NCBI GenBank assembly: GCA_937926205.1
Contig: CALEYL010000060.1
Span: forward strand, 1 to 39,529
DNA from: an uncultured Saprospiraceae bacterium
GTDB lineage: Bacteria; Bacteroidota; Bacteroidia; Chitinophagales; Saprospiraceae
Direction of reading: 5' to 3'
Length of the DNA stretch: 39,529 nt
A model generated the notes under the pieces. It did not search any database. It had not been told where the DNA came from and worked only from the letters and a program-made list of their open reading frames with translations. This document shows positions 17,299-26,424 of the stretch, in pieces. Position numbers and translations under genes: made by a program. Position 1 is the first letter of the stretch; every line of letters begins with the position of its first letter.

Positions 17299-17398
17299 AG
17301 GGGGTATCATAAGTGCAGATATGACGCGCAAGCTACCAGTCTTTTTAAAAGATGGTTTATTGACAATATATCAAAAACATAGACTTGTGATACCCCCT
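17299..17398. repeat. 100-bp segment bounded by 16-bp inverted repeats
   Basis: AGGGGGTATCATAAGT (17299-17314) and ACTTGTGATACCCCCT (17383-17398) are reverse complements at 15 of 16 positions. A smaller hairpin around CCAGTCTTTT/AAAAGATGG lies inside. It could be a small non-autonomous element or a structured 3' region; no target-site duplication is apparent. Confidence 0.65.
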
Positions 17399-17534
17399 CA
17401 CTTGCCCTTGACAAAAGGATAGTACTTAGTCGACAAAGATTTCAATAGTATGCCAATATTAGCTCATGTTTGCTAAAAACCGTAGCTCCCAAAGTAAGGT
17501 CGTGTTAATACAGACGACTAAGATGGATAAACCG

Positions 17535-19187
17535 CTAGTTTGAAGACTTTGACCTGACGGATTCCATCAGGGGGGCATTTCTGACGATTTCGGTATATTT
17601 TACGCTGTTTTGCATGGCCTTTTTAGTCCATTTTCGAACGGCTCCGGAATCATTGAGTTCTTTCTTGGCTTCAATGATGATGGCATATGCTTTGGCGCTT
17701 CCCGGGACATGATTCAAAACCTTTTCTGCTGTAGAAGCCGCATCTACATAATTGCCCAATGCTTTCTCGTAAGTTGCTTTTTCCATCAGGGCACTAAAGT
17801 CATCCGGGTTCATCTGGAGCTTGGCCACGGCACGGTCCTTCAGGTCCGTTGTGAGCTTAATTTGGCTTTTGACTTCTTTTTTTACTTGTTGAATGCGGGG
17901 GTCCTGGGGTTTAATTTTTTCTGCACTTTCGATGTCTTCCTGCGCTTTGTCTAATGACTCCGCTTTTAAATAAACTGCAGCCCGACCGATAAGGGCTTCT
18001 GTCCTACCGGCTAAAGAAGTGGAATCGTTACCTTTTTTTAATTCAATCTGGGTATTGTAATCCTGCAGCGCGAGGTCAAGGTTGCCCATTTGGTAGTTGA
18101 GCGCGGCCCTGTTGTTGAGTGCAAAGCCATAGTCTTTATGCGTTTCGAGTACTTTGTTGAGGGATTCAAGCGCTTTTTCAGGCTGCCCCGACTTTATCTG
18201 GCTGTCGGCGAGGGTCATGCCCCAAAGCAGACTCGTCAGGGAATCGCTGGGCTCGATATTTTCCAATTGCGCAATGGCTGCCTCTGTATTGCCTTTTTCA
18301 TTCGCAATAATCCCAAACAGAATTTTGATGCTGTTCTGCAAATTTTCTGAAATAAGAACCCCTTCTGTTGAAATATTAGATACGGCATTTACGGTAGCCA
18401 TATTGCTGCCTTCCAGCACATTCAGCTTGGCAAAAGCAAAATGCTCGCCATTGCCTGCACTGAAAAACTTGTAATTGGCTATGAATTTTTTTACACCGGA
18501 CGACTCCAATTCCTTTGTGCCCCAAATGAGTAATTTTACCCTGCAATCCTCGGCGAGCTTCTTTTTATTGGTAATGATGCTTTCATAGCGATCTAATTCA
18601 GCTTTCGGGTTTATTTTATATCGCCTTATGGCCGCATTAATGCCATACTTTTCAATAAAAGAAGTGAGGTTATCCAGAATGGGAATATCTGATTCCAGGC
18701 TTTCAGAGCCTTCAGCTAGCGGCAAAAATGGAATCAATAGAATATTGAATGCGGTTGTGTCGCTATAGTTGTTGAAATCGGGGCAGGAAGCGTCTGCGAC
18801 GACAACAGGCGTATTGTTCTGATTGCTGAAAATCAAAGCGACTATAATTGCCAAAACAAGAACACCACCTGCAATCCAGGGCCACAGAACTTTTGACCTT
18901 ACCGTTTGTGCGGACTGTGCTCTGAGCTCTTCTTCTTTTATTGTTTCCAGCAAATCCAGAATCTGATCTGTAACCTGGTTGTAGCTGAGCTTGGCGTTGT
19001 CAAAACTGACCAAACCTTGTTTTTCGTCTTTTTGTGTTTTCCTGAACAGGGATTGTACCTGAATGGCATCGTTGGCAAATTTGCTGCCCGATTGCTCTAA
19101 GTCATCCACTAATCGCTGCAGCGCATCCTCGATTTCCGCTTTGCCCACCCTGCGCTTGATTTCCGCAATAAGTTCTAATCTATCCAT
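17535..19187 (-). CDS. EAD11-like membrane protein with TolB-like and TPR domains
   Basis: The 550-residue protein has four parts. Residues 1 to about 85 are all-helical (EDALQRLVDDLEQ, then FRKTQKDEKQGLVSFDNAKL and DQILDLLETI). This matches the pattern of effector-associated domain 11 (EAD11), a small adaptor found in Bacteroidota conflict and signalling proteins and thought to recruit partners by homotypic contact. One membrane helix follows (about 100-121). Residues about 147-290 (FNILLIPFLPLAE ... CRVKLLIWGTKE) resemble the TolB-N/CsgG-like domain common in TPR signalling proteins. TPRs run from about 295 to 520 (PEKALESLNKVLETHKDYGFALNN). The predicted orientation is a cytoplasmic adaptor with exported TPRs. 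No enzyme domain is present. Domain names are by eye, and function is unknown. Confidence 0.75.
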   Translation of the reverse strand: MDRLELIAEIKRRVGKAEIEDALQRLVDDLEQSGSKFANDAIQVQSLFRKTQKDEKQGLVSFDNAKLSYNQVTDQILDLLETIKEEELRAQSAQTVRSKVLWPWIAGGVLVLAIIVALIFSNQNNTPVVVADASCPDFNNYSDTTAFNILLIPFLPLAEGSESLESDIPILDNLTSFIEKYGINAAIRRYKINPKAELDRYESIITNKKKLAEDCRVKLLIWGTKELESSGVKKFIANYKFFSAGNGEHFAFAKLNVLEGSNMATVNAVSNISTEGVLISENLQNSIKILFGIIANEKGNTEAAIAQLENIEPSDSLTSLLWGMTLADSQIKSGQPEKALESLNKVLETHKDYGFALNNRAALNYQMGNLDLALQDYNTQIELKKGNDSTSLAGRTEALIGRAAVYLKAESLDKAQEDIESAEKIKPQDPRIQQVKKEVKSQIKLTTDLKDRAVAKLQMNPDDFSALMEKATYEKALGNYVDAASTAEKVLNHVPGSAKAYAIIIEAKKELNDSGAVRKWTKKAMQNSVKYTEIVRNAPLMESVRSKSSN

Positions 19188-19227
19188 AAGTTGACTTGCG
19201 TTGATGAGAGGGAATGAATTTTACCCC

Positions 19228-19235
19228 CAAAGTTA
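19228..19235 (-). promoter_or_regulatory. Candidate -7 box of the EAD11-like gene
   Basis: On the minus strand TAACTTTG matches TAnnTTTG exactly, about 41 bp before the ATG. It lies just after the proC stop codon, suggesting independent transcription. The -33 box is not clear. Confidence 0.4.
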
Positions 19236-19253
19236 ACAATCGCTCACAACACC

Positions 19254-20060
19254 TTATGCCTTTTTCCCAAGCTCAACAGCTCGATTCAAAGCAGCGTCGG
19301 CGCCAGCAATGATGTGGCTTCTCAAATCGCTCCCTTCGTAAGTTCGCAGCGCTGCTTCTGTTGTGCCTCCGCGGGAACAGACCTTTTCAATCCATTCTTC
19401 GCAGGAAAAATCCGATTTATCGTACAGCTCAATGGCGCCGCGAAAGGTCTGGCTCACCAGCAACTCCGATTCCGACTGGTTAAAACCCATATCCCGCGCA
19501 GCGCTCATCATGGCCTCCATAAAAAACCACACATAGGCCGGCCCGCTTCCGGATATGGCAGTCGCTGCATCTATGGCCGATTCCTGAGCTACATAAACTG
19601 TTTTTCCGGTCGTATTGAGGAGGTTTTGAACCATTACCAATTCGATGCGCGTTACGTCGTCAGATGATGTAAAAGCGGTCATACCCATGCCGATCTGAGC
19701 AGGGAGATTGGGCATGGCACGGATGATTTTGCGTGCACCCAATTGCGCGGCGATCGTTTCCATGCGCACCCCGGCCATGATGGAGAGAAAAACCTGCTGC
19801 GGATCAATCAGAGGGCGCAGGCCCTGGAACAAGGCTGCTGAATCCTGTGGTTTTACTGCCAGAATTACAAGGTCGGCGCTTCGGATGCAATTTTCAGGGT
19901 CGCCATAAACAGTACCAATGTCTTTTTTTCGGAGCTCATCGGCTTTTTCGATCGATTTCTCCAGAATCATCATGTCGTCCTTTACGGTAATGTGCGAACG
20001 GAGAAAGCTTTGTGCATAAGTCAGGCCCATGTTGCCGCCTCCGATGATGAGTATTTTCAT
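19254..20060 (-). CDS. proC: Pyrroline-5-carboxylate reductase
   Basis: It catalyses the last step of proline synthesis, NAD(P)H-dependent reduction of 1-pyrroline-5-carboxylate in the cytosol. The N-terminal Rossmann fold has GGGNMG at residues 7-12, and VKPQD near 69-73 marks the cofactor site. The C-terminal dimerisation and active-site domain shows SGSGPAYV (170-177) and GGTTEAAL (231-238), the family signatures. The 268-residue length is standard. It stands between two unrelated genes on the same strand. Confidence 0.96.
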   Translation of the reverse strand: MKILIIGGGNMGLTYAQSFLRSHITVKDDMMILEKSIEKADELRKKDIGTVYGDPENCIRSADLVILAVKPQDSAALFQGLRPLIDPQQVFLSIMAGVRMETIAAQLGARKIIRAMPNLPAQIGMGMTAFTSSDDVTRIELVMVQNLLNTTGKTVYVAQESAIDAATAISGSGPAYVWFFMEAMMSAARDMGFNQSESELLVSQTFRGAIELYDKSDFSCEEWIEKVCSRGGTTEAALRTYEGSDLRSHIIAGADAALNRAVELGKKA

Positions 20061-20089
20061 GTAAAAATTTTCGTTTGCCCTTAAAATTG

Positions 20090-20097
20090 CAAAGCTA
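20090..20097 (-). promoter_or_regulatory. Candidate -7 box of proC
   Basis: Minus-strand TAGCTTTG, an exact TAnnTTTG match, 30 bp before the proC ATG. No clear -33 element was seen. Confidence 0.45.
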
Positions 20098-20196
20098 TTG
20101 TATTTTGCAGTAATTAGTATCTGTCTTTACGGGGCAGCCTACCGGAAAGCGAGCCGCGTTCAGGTTAAGGCTGACACGAGAATTAAGGAAGAGACA

Positions 20197-23100
20197 CTAA
20201 TTCATTCCACTCAAAATCAATTTCCCGCTTGCCCGGAATTCGCCATCGCTGATTTCATAAAAATAAAGCCCCTGGCCTGGCAAGTCTTTACTGGCGATGC
20301 GAAACTGTCCGATTCCTGCTGTAAAAACATGCTGTTGTTGTGCAACCAAACGCCCCGCAAGGTCATAAACCCTTAAAGAGACCTGGCTTTCATTTGAGGT
20401 GCGGAAGCGGATTTCTCCCGATTCGTCGAAGGGATTGGGGACACCCCCCAACAAGGTCAAACCGGAAGCAGCTGGCGTTTCCTCAAATTCCAACGCGATA
20501 GCGCCAACGGTAAGTTCACCGTTTTCGTTAAAGAAATAACTTTCCGGGCGGAGGTCTTCTGATGTAATTGCAACAGATGAGTTCCAGTCTGTTCGTTTTT
20601 TAGCCCGGAACCGGAGCGCTGCAACAGGCGCCGTGCCGGGTTCCGACTGATTCCAGCTGATGCGGAGGCGCCCTTTATCTGCTTCTGAAGTGCCAAAATT
20701 GGCGTCACTCAGGTTAGCGCCAGGTTCAATGTCGATAAATTCCAGAAGCATAGGATTAAAATACAACAGGCATTGGAAGCCCAGGGCATCTTTACGCGCT
20801 CCTTCCAGCTTCAGGGTATGAATTTCACCCGACTCCATCCAGGTATTGGCCGTCTTTAGAACCAGCACCTCTGAGCTTCGGGGCTCTGTGTCGAGAAAAG
20901 CTGCCGGATTGGCGTTGTTGTTTACATCGCCAATTTTCATTCCGATGAAATTGACGGTGGTATCGCTGCTTAATTCTTCGATCAGGACGCTCTCGGGGAA
21001 ATTCTGCTCAAAAGGATTAGCAGGGTTGCTAAAGACAAAATCCTGAGGGACAAAGCGCCAGGAGGTATTGTTCGTAAATGCAGTGTCTATGCCCAGAATA
21101 ATCCGACGCAAAAAGATCACATCGAGGGTAGAGACATTTCCCGAGCGGTTGACATCGGCAGCTATGATTTTATAAGGCGAATTCAGCAATTGGGTGAACG
21201 TGATGTGACGGCTGATGAGGATGACATCAGCTGTTGAAATGCCATTGGGATGGGCAATGTTTTTACCGGGCTCAACTTTGTAGCCTGGCCCCGGCGGCAC
21301 TTCGGCAAAGACGTACGTGCCGTCGACTCCGGTAAGCTGGATGTCATTGTAAGGCCCGTTCAAAGAAACCTGCGCCTGGCCAATACCCGCATTGGCTTCT
21401 GTCAGGATATTGCCCGAAATCTGAAAGCTGGGGCTGCAGGAGCCGCCGGCATCGTCTACAACGAATGCTGTTGTGCAGGAGCTTTGATTTCCTGCTTCAT
21501 CGCTGGCCCACAGGGTCAACACACGTAGCCCGATTGAATCGCAGTTGTACAATACACTGTCTAATGGCTCACTTTGAGAGAACGAAAGCAAAACTTCAGA
21601 GCAATTGTCGCCTGCCATTTCCATCAGGTCATTCGGTTCTATACTTAGTTCGCCTGCTGAGTTGAGTTCAAATACCAGATTTCCTGCACACATCAGGGTA
21701 GGAGGGGTGCAGTCCTGCACTTCAAAGTTGAGGGTATCTAAAGTAATGTTGCCACAGGCATCAGAAGTGTTTACTAAAAATGCATGCGCCCCTTGTGGAT
21801 ATTGGCCGCTGATGCGGTAAAGGGTATCGTTTAGCGCACTGAGAACGCCAAATCCATCACTTTGCGGCTGTTGGTTGTGGAGCATCAGGCTATGAAAAAC
21901 GGTCAGGCCGCCAATACAATTATCGCTGAGGGCAAAATCAAAGTTTACCTCGCCGGTGCAGGAACCTGACTCCATCGCGCAGGCCAGCTGGGTTGCTTCC
22001 AGAACTTCGACTTGAGGGGGGGTATTATCGACAACGTGGATGATTTGCTGATACGTATACCGCCCGGTGGAGGGGCCGACTTCTACTTCGGGGCCGGCCA
22101 GGGTGACCCAGCGGAGGAAATTGCCATCCGAATGCAGGTTATAACTTTGGCCGGCGGGCACGAAAGTACCGCGTGGGATGACCACAGCAGGGGCGCTCCC
22201 GTCGTATTCACACCAGTTGATCAGGGTATGGTTGCGTATGATCTGGTAGCAATCTGAGCCAACTCCGTTCTCTTCAATAGTTTCAGTAACAGATACCGTA
22301 ATGCTGTCGCATCCCTGAGTGGCGACAATGAAATCCGGAAAATTGGTCTCGAGGCAGGACACTGTCACATCAGCGGGGACTACAAAACTGTAGTCGTTGT
22401 CGCTGCTCAGGGTGATGATTTGCGTGACTACAGTGGGCGTGTTTCCGGGGTTGTCGGTTGCGGTCCATGTGCGGGTAATCACTCCGGCATTGCATGGACC
22501 CAGGTCCTGTTCAACCGTAAACTGGACGTCGAAATCACAATTGTCGGCAAATTGTGGCGCATCGAAATCTTCCTGGAGGTAGGGGAGGAAATTGCTTTTG
22601 CAGGAAACCGTCCGGTTGGGCACGGTTTGTACAACTTGTGGCGGAACACGGTCTTCCAGCGTAACAAAAGAGGCGCACTCGTTGAAATTGCCGTTGCAAT
22701 CATAGAGCCTTAGTATTACTTCTACTGTGGCGTTGGTGCAGTAAAAATCGATGCTGTCGCGAAACAGACTGTCCGGTTCTTCTGCCAGTTTAATTTTGAT
22801 CTCACCTGTACAGCATTCATCGAAGCTGCCTTCGTCTACGTCATCTGGGCGCAGTCGTGCAAACCCGTTTGAAGTCAACGAAACCGTGAGGGCGTTATCG
22901 CAAATCATAAAGGGAGTTTGATCGTCAATGATCTCAAGCGTACCCGTCATGACGCTTGAGTTGCTGCAGGCGTCTGTAGCTTCGTAGGTAATTTGGTGAA
23001 TGCCCAATGGCAGGCCCGGAAATGGTAAAGTAGCCCCGTCGTTTCCATTCACACCATTGACATAAGTCGCTTCGCCCAAAGGCGTAAAAATCCTGATGCT

Positions 23101-24915
23101 GAACTCATTACACTGGTCGCTTACAATAGGTGCAGGAATGAAGCCGGCGCCGGTACAATAACCTAAATTATTCATTTGCGAGGATACCGTGGCACTGATC
23201 GTGACTGGTGGCGCCAAAATTTCGGGAGGCGTTTGGTCAAGGACTGTGATGAACTGAATGTTGTCGTTACCGAGGCCATCGGTGCTGTAAACGGTATTGG
23301 AGCAGGCATCAATGACAAACCAGGTTCGCCGGATGGTAAAACTGACGTCTGTATTTCCACAATGGTTAATGCGTTGATCCATAAAAGAATAGGATATTCC
23401 GCAAAGCGGGTTGTCGACAAGGCTTGGGATTCCGGCATTGTCGGCTGTTGCATCTACGATGGCTGGATTGGCCTGATAAGCCTCACAGGAGTACATCAGA
23501 TCATCAGGGAACCGAAGTTCCGCCTGGGTGCCCCGTGCAATGGAAATGGTCTGGATTTTCGTACGCACATTGCCTACGGCATCGACTGCGCGCCAGGTTC
23601 TGAAAATCCGCACTTTGGGGTTACCGCACTGCGTCTCTGACCATTGGTCTGTATAAGTTAATTCTACCGGGGTACAATCGGAAGCGACTGCAAAACCTGT
23701 CGCTTCGGGTTCCCAGGATGCCGTGCACGAAATCGTAAGATTAGGAGGTGCGGTAAGCGAAGGCAGGGTAAAGTCTTTGACATTGATGTTGGTGGTGCAA
23801 AACAAATCGCTGCAATCATCCTGTATAACGCCCAGTAAAGTTTGGCCCGCATAATCTGCCGTGATGGTATCTCCGATATTCTGTCCCGCCTGGTTGTAAA
23901 CTTCGATGGTATAAAAGTCGAAAGAGATGGGCGTTCCGGCCAGCAGCATGGAAGGAACTACCGGAATGACACAGGTCGTTGGATTGAGGGTTACGTTGAT
24001 GGTGCTGTTGCAGGCCAGGGAGGCTGTACTGCGCACGATGACCTGTTGTTCAACAGTGGTAGCACAACCGGTTTGGTGAAAGGCGCCGTGTGCCGGTGTG
24101 CCGATATCAAAAGTGAAGCGAACCCTGTAGGTGCCTTCTCCGAGGGCGCCTGGAGAAAATGTTTCTGTGGTGTAGGTTTGATTGTTTTCGACACGAGTGA
24201 TGGACCATGTTTGGTTGGTCGAGGTAAGTGGGAAGAAGTTGCCGTCAAAATCAGACGTTGCACTGCCGAACATGGCAACAGAAGGGGCATTGTCGCAATA
24301 GAAAGTGCCAAGGTTTTCAATAATCGGATCGGGGTAATAGCAGGTATTGATGACCGGACCGTACGAGGTGCCCGGGTGGCTTGGCGATTCGACAATGGCA
24401 TAGGACTGATGGGCATCGCGCAAAGCGGTTTGCAGCACATACACGCCAGTTGCGCCTATTTCCGGAATGATGGTCCCCGGCACAACTGGCGTTAAGGAAC
24501 TGCGTAAAAAAACATTGTCGGAATCTGAAACCCGCCATTGCTGGCCGGAAACGCCGGTTGCAATAACGATTTGGTCATTGAAGAAGCCATTATTGGGATT
24601 GGTACCGTTCACAACAACCGCCTGACTTCGACAGGAACAGGCCGGTATGATGTCAATAGATCCGTTTCCGTCAAGGTCTAAGCCAGCAGCAGGGATATCG
24701 TTCAGATTTTCAAAAGGTGCTACAAAGTTGCCTGGAATTGCAAATTGAACCGTTTCAAGAACGCTGGTTGCTGCAGTAGGCGCCATTACCGGTTGTGGTG
24801 ACTGTCGGGCTGCAGGCAGCAGCGGCCAAAGGCCTAGCCAGAACAGTAAAGACAAGGCTGGGAGAAAAATCGGTTTTGTAACAGCCGGGGCGCCTTTGGT
24901 AACTAGTTTTTGCAT
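20197..24915 (-). CDS. Giant T9SS-secreted HYR/dockerin repeat protein
   Basis: The preferred start at 24915 gives MQKLVTKGAPAV followed by a hydrophobic signal segment (FLPALSLLFWLGLWPLL) and a 1572-residue product. An ATG at 25005 would add 30 non-signal-like residues. After an N-terminal beta-rich region come several Cys-rich HYR/Ig-like units (for example TAPPNLTISC, VPNRTVSC, VPADVTVSC). A carboxypeptidase-regulatory-like domain follows (FQISGNILTEANAGIGQAQV, about 21300-21430), then a dockerin-like pair (ADVNRSGNVSTLDVIFLRR near 21090-21165, KIGDVNNNANP near 20910-20945). The C-terminus is a type A T9SS sorting domain (VPNPFDESGEIRF to the end). It is probably exported by the T9SS encoded upstream and displayed on the surface or released. 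The ligand is unknown. Confidence 0.88.
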   Translation of the reverse strand: MQKLVTKGAPAVTKPIFLPALSLLFWLGLWPLLPAARQSPQPVMAPTAATSVLETVQFAIPGNFVAPFENLNDIPAAGLDLDGNGSIDIIPACSCRSQAVVVNGTNPNNGFFNDQIVIATGVSGQQWRVSDSDNVFLRSSLTPVVPGTIIPEIGATGVYVLQTALRDAHQSYAIVESPSHPGTSYGPVINTCYYPDPIIENLGTFYCDNAPSVAMFGSATSDFDGNFFPLTSTNQTWSITRVENNQTYTTETFSPGALGEGTYRVRFTFDIGTPAHGAFHQTGCATTVEQQVIVRSTASLACNSTINVTLNPTTCVIPVVPSMLLAGTPISFDFYTIEVYNQAGQNIGDTITADYAGQTLLGVIQDDCSDLFCTTNINVKDFTLPSLTAPPNLTISCTASWEPEATGFAVASDCTPVELTYTDQWSETQCGNPKVRIFRTWRAVDAVGNVRTKIQTISIARGTQAELRFPDDLMYSCEAYQANPAIVDATADNAGIPSLVDNPLCGISYSFMDQRINHCGNTDVSFTIRRTWFVIDACSNTVYSTDGLGNDNIQFITVLDQTPPEILAPPVTISATVSSQMNNLGYCTGAGFIPAPIVSDQCNEFSIRIFTPLGEATYVNGVNGNDGATLPFPGLPLGIHQITYEATDACSNSSVMTGTLEIIDDQTPFMICDNALTVSLTSNGFARLRPDDVDEGSFDECCTGEIKIKLAEEPDSLFRDSIDFYCTNATVEVILRLYDCNGNFNECASFVTLEDRVPPQVVQTVPNRTVSCKSNFLPYLQEDFDAPQFADNCDFDVQFTVEQDLGPCNAGVITRTWTATDNPGNTPTVVTQIITLSSDNDYSFVVPADVTVSCLETNFPDFIVATQGCDSITVSVTETIEENGVGSDCYQIIRNHTLINWCEYDGSAPAVVIPRGTFVPAGQSYNLHSDGNFLRWVTLAGPEVEVGPSTGRYTYQQIIHVVDNTPPQVEVLEATQLACAMESGSCTGEVNFDFALSDNCIGGLTVFHSLMLHNQQPQSDGFGVLSALNDTLYRISGQYPQGAHAFLVNTSDACGNITLDTLNFEVQDCTPPTLMCAGNLVFELNSAGELSIEPNDLMEMAGDNCSEVLLSFSQSEPLDSVLYNCDSIGLRVLTLWASDEAGNQSSCTTAFVVDDAGGSCSPSFQISGNILTEANAGIGQAQVSLNGPYNDIQLTGVDGTYVFAEVPPGPGYKVEPGKNIAHPNGISTADVILISRHITFTQLLNSPYKIIAADVNRSGNVSTLDVIFLRRIILGIDTAFTNNTSWRFVPQDFVFSNPANPFEQNFPESVLIEELSSDTTVNFIGMKIGDVNNNANPAAFLDTEPRSSEVLVLKTANTWMESGEIHTLKLEGARKDALGFQCLLYFNPMLLEFIDIEPGANLSDANFGTSEADKGRLRISWNQSEPGTAPVAALRFRAKKRTDWNSSVAITSEDLRPESYFFNENGELTVGAIALEFEETPAASGLTLLGGVPNPFDESGEIRFRTSNESQVSLRVYDLAGRLVAQQQHVFTAGIGQFRIASKDLPGQGLYFYEISDGEFRASGKLILSGMN

Positions 24916-25485
24916 GGGATGTGGATTAAATCGGTGTTGAGATGAACGTTTACTGCTTGAATTAAACCAACTAAAACGGTTGGCAAAGGGCAGGGCAGCG
25001 GTCATAATATTGCGCTAATGCTGAAAGCTGGGGCGCTTTCAGAAAAAATGAGTATTTGTTCCGGAAAAACACAGATTTGAAAGTAGTAATGGCTTCATTT
25101 TTAAAATATTAATGCAGAGAGAAGCCCTGTAGACAGTAGCATACTTATTCATGTTCAAGGGATTGGGATGACTATTCAATATAGAATTACATACAAATAT
25201 AGAGATTTTGAGCATCTGAAGCTGCTATGCGAGGGCAACTTTTTGCCAGTTTGGAGACATTATCACCCCAAACAGCCCAATTCAGTGCCTTGAACAGATC
25301 TTTTTCGCCGAATAATGTTTAATACAACAGCCATGTTTTAAGTTTTAAGTCTTCAAGTTAAGAACTTGTTAAAAAGCCATACACGGCATCCAGAGCTTCG
25401 TCCTGTCATCATATCTCGAATACAGAAAAGAGTCCAGCAATATTTATTGTAAATTTCGGGCTTCTTTTCACTAAATGTTCAAGAC
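24916..25485. other. Divergent intergenic region
   Basis: About 570 bp between the divergent giant gene and the glucosaminidase gene. It contains a hairpin, CTGAAAGC (25021-25028) with GCTTTCAG (25035-25042). On the minus strand T-residues precede this hairpin and none follow it, so it is not a terminator for the upstream strand. A TAAATTTC near 25449 is a weak -7 candidate for the plus-strand gene. The rest is AT-rich with no ORF or RNA gene that I recognise. Confidence 0.6.
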
Positions 25486-26313
25486 ATGGCGTCATTTAGC
25501 CCAATCAACAAAGTTCACACCCTGGCTATTTCAGGGCTTTTTTGGTTTCTATTCCTTTTTATTAACCCCGCTGCTGCCTTTGCCGATAAAGCTGTGTCCA
25601 GGGCATTTCCTGGTGACAGTGTGCAGGTGGTCTTGTGGCAAATTTCAAAACGTGCGCCGGATATGGTTTCCTACATTCCTGAAACCAGGCGTTGGTTTTT
25701 AAATGATCCGCGAAGAGATGCCATTTCCGAAGCATGGCTGGTTCGTTTGCAGGATGCTTTTTATTACGATGTCAGCGGAACCTGTCAATTTTATGGCAGG
25801 AAGTACCTGGCAGGTTGGAAAGCCCTTATGGCCAAAGCGGCCAGAGAAACTTTCTGGGGCGCCTCTTTCCTTTGCAACAGAACCAATAATTATTTTGGCA
25901 TCCGGCGAATGAACAAGGAATGGGTTTGTCAATCTTTTTCATTTTGCGACGTATTTATGAAAAACGATCCCGAGCCGACTGATTTTGTCATTTTTCCCAA
26001 CTTCGAGACTTCACTTTGGATGTTTATTCACACGATATACAGCAGGCATTATTTGGATCGTTTACCTGATTATGGAGACCGGGTTGCCTGGGCCATTGAT
26101 TTTGAACGCACAAACCGGGTTCGGTACTGGCAACCGACTTTGTATGGAACCATGTTTACAGAACAACTTTCCGGATACAGCTACACGGATGAAGAACTGA
26201 TCTATACCTGGAGTGAACACCCGATTAATAACCTTTGCGTTAATTGCTCCCGCCAAACCGACCTGGAATGGGTCAACAAAATATGGGCTGCAGCAAATCG
26301 CGCCAGAATTTGA
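25486..26313 (+). CDS. Secreted glucosaminidase-domain (peptidoglycan hydrolase-like) protein
   Basis: The 275-residue product has an N-terminal hydrophobic signal (residues about 12-33, ending PAAAFA). The segment ALMAKAARETFWGASFLCNRTNNYFGIR matches the core of the mannosyl-glycoprotein endo-beta-N-acetylglucosaminidase/LytG family, with the likely catalytic Glu121 in ARETFWG and the NNYFGI motif. The C-terminal part includes RVAWAIDFERTNRVRYW and is not typical of short LytG enzymes. A role in cutting peptidoglycan glycan strands in the periplasm is inferred from the family. It stands alone with long gaps on the upstream side. Confidence 0.75.
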   Translation: MASFSPINKVHTLAISGLFWFLFLFINPAAAFADKAVSRAFPGDSVQVVLWQISKRAPDMVSYIPETRRWFLNDPRRDAISEAWLVRLQDAFYYDVSGTCQFYGRKYLAGWKALMAKAARETFWGASFLCNRTNNYFGIRRMNKEWVCQSFSFCDVFMKNDPEPTDFVIFPNFETSLWMFIHTIYSRHYLDRLPDYGDRVAWAIDFERTNRVRYWQPTLYGTMFTEQLSGYSYTDEELIYTWSEHPINNLCVNCSRQTDLEWVNKIWAAANRARI

Positions 26314-26424
26314 AGGAATTGATAAAATAACATCATTGTACCTTGGTTTAACTGCTTTACCCTGTCTTGTAGGTGTGGGTGAATCAAGATTTTTTTTGTT
26401 TAACTTAATCAAAAACAAGTGCTT

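Larger units (their letters stand above)
17225..17534. other. Gap between convergent gldN and the EAD11-like gene
   Basis: A 310-bp gene-free stretch. It holds the gldN hairpin (17251-17285) and a 100-bp segment (17299-17398) bounded by 16-bp inverted repeats. I see no coding region or RNA gene in the rest. Confidence 0.7.
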
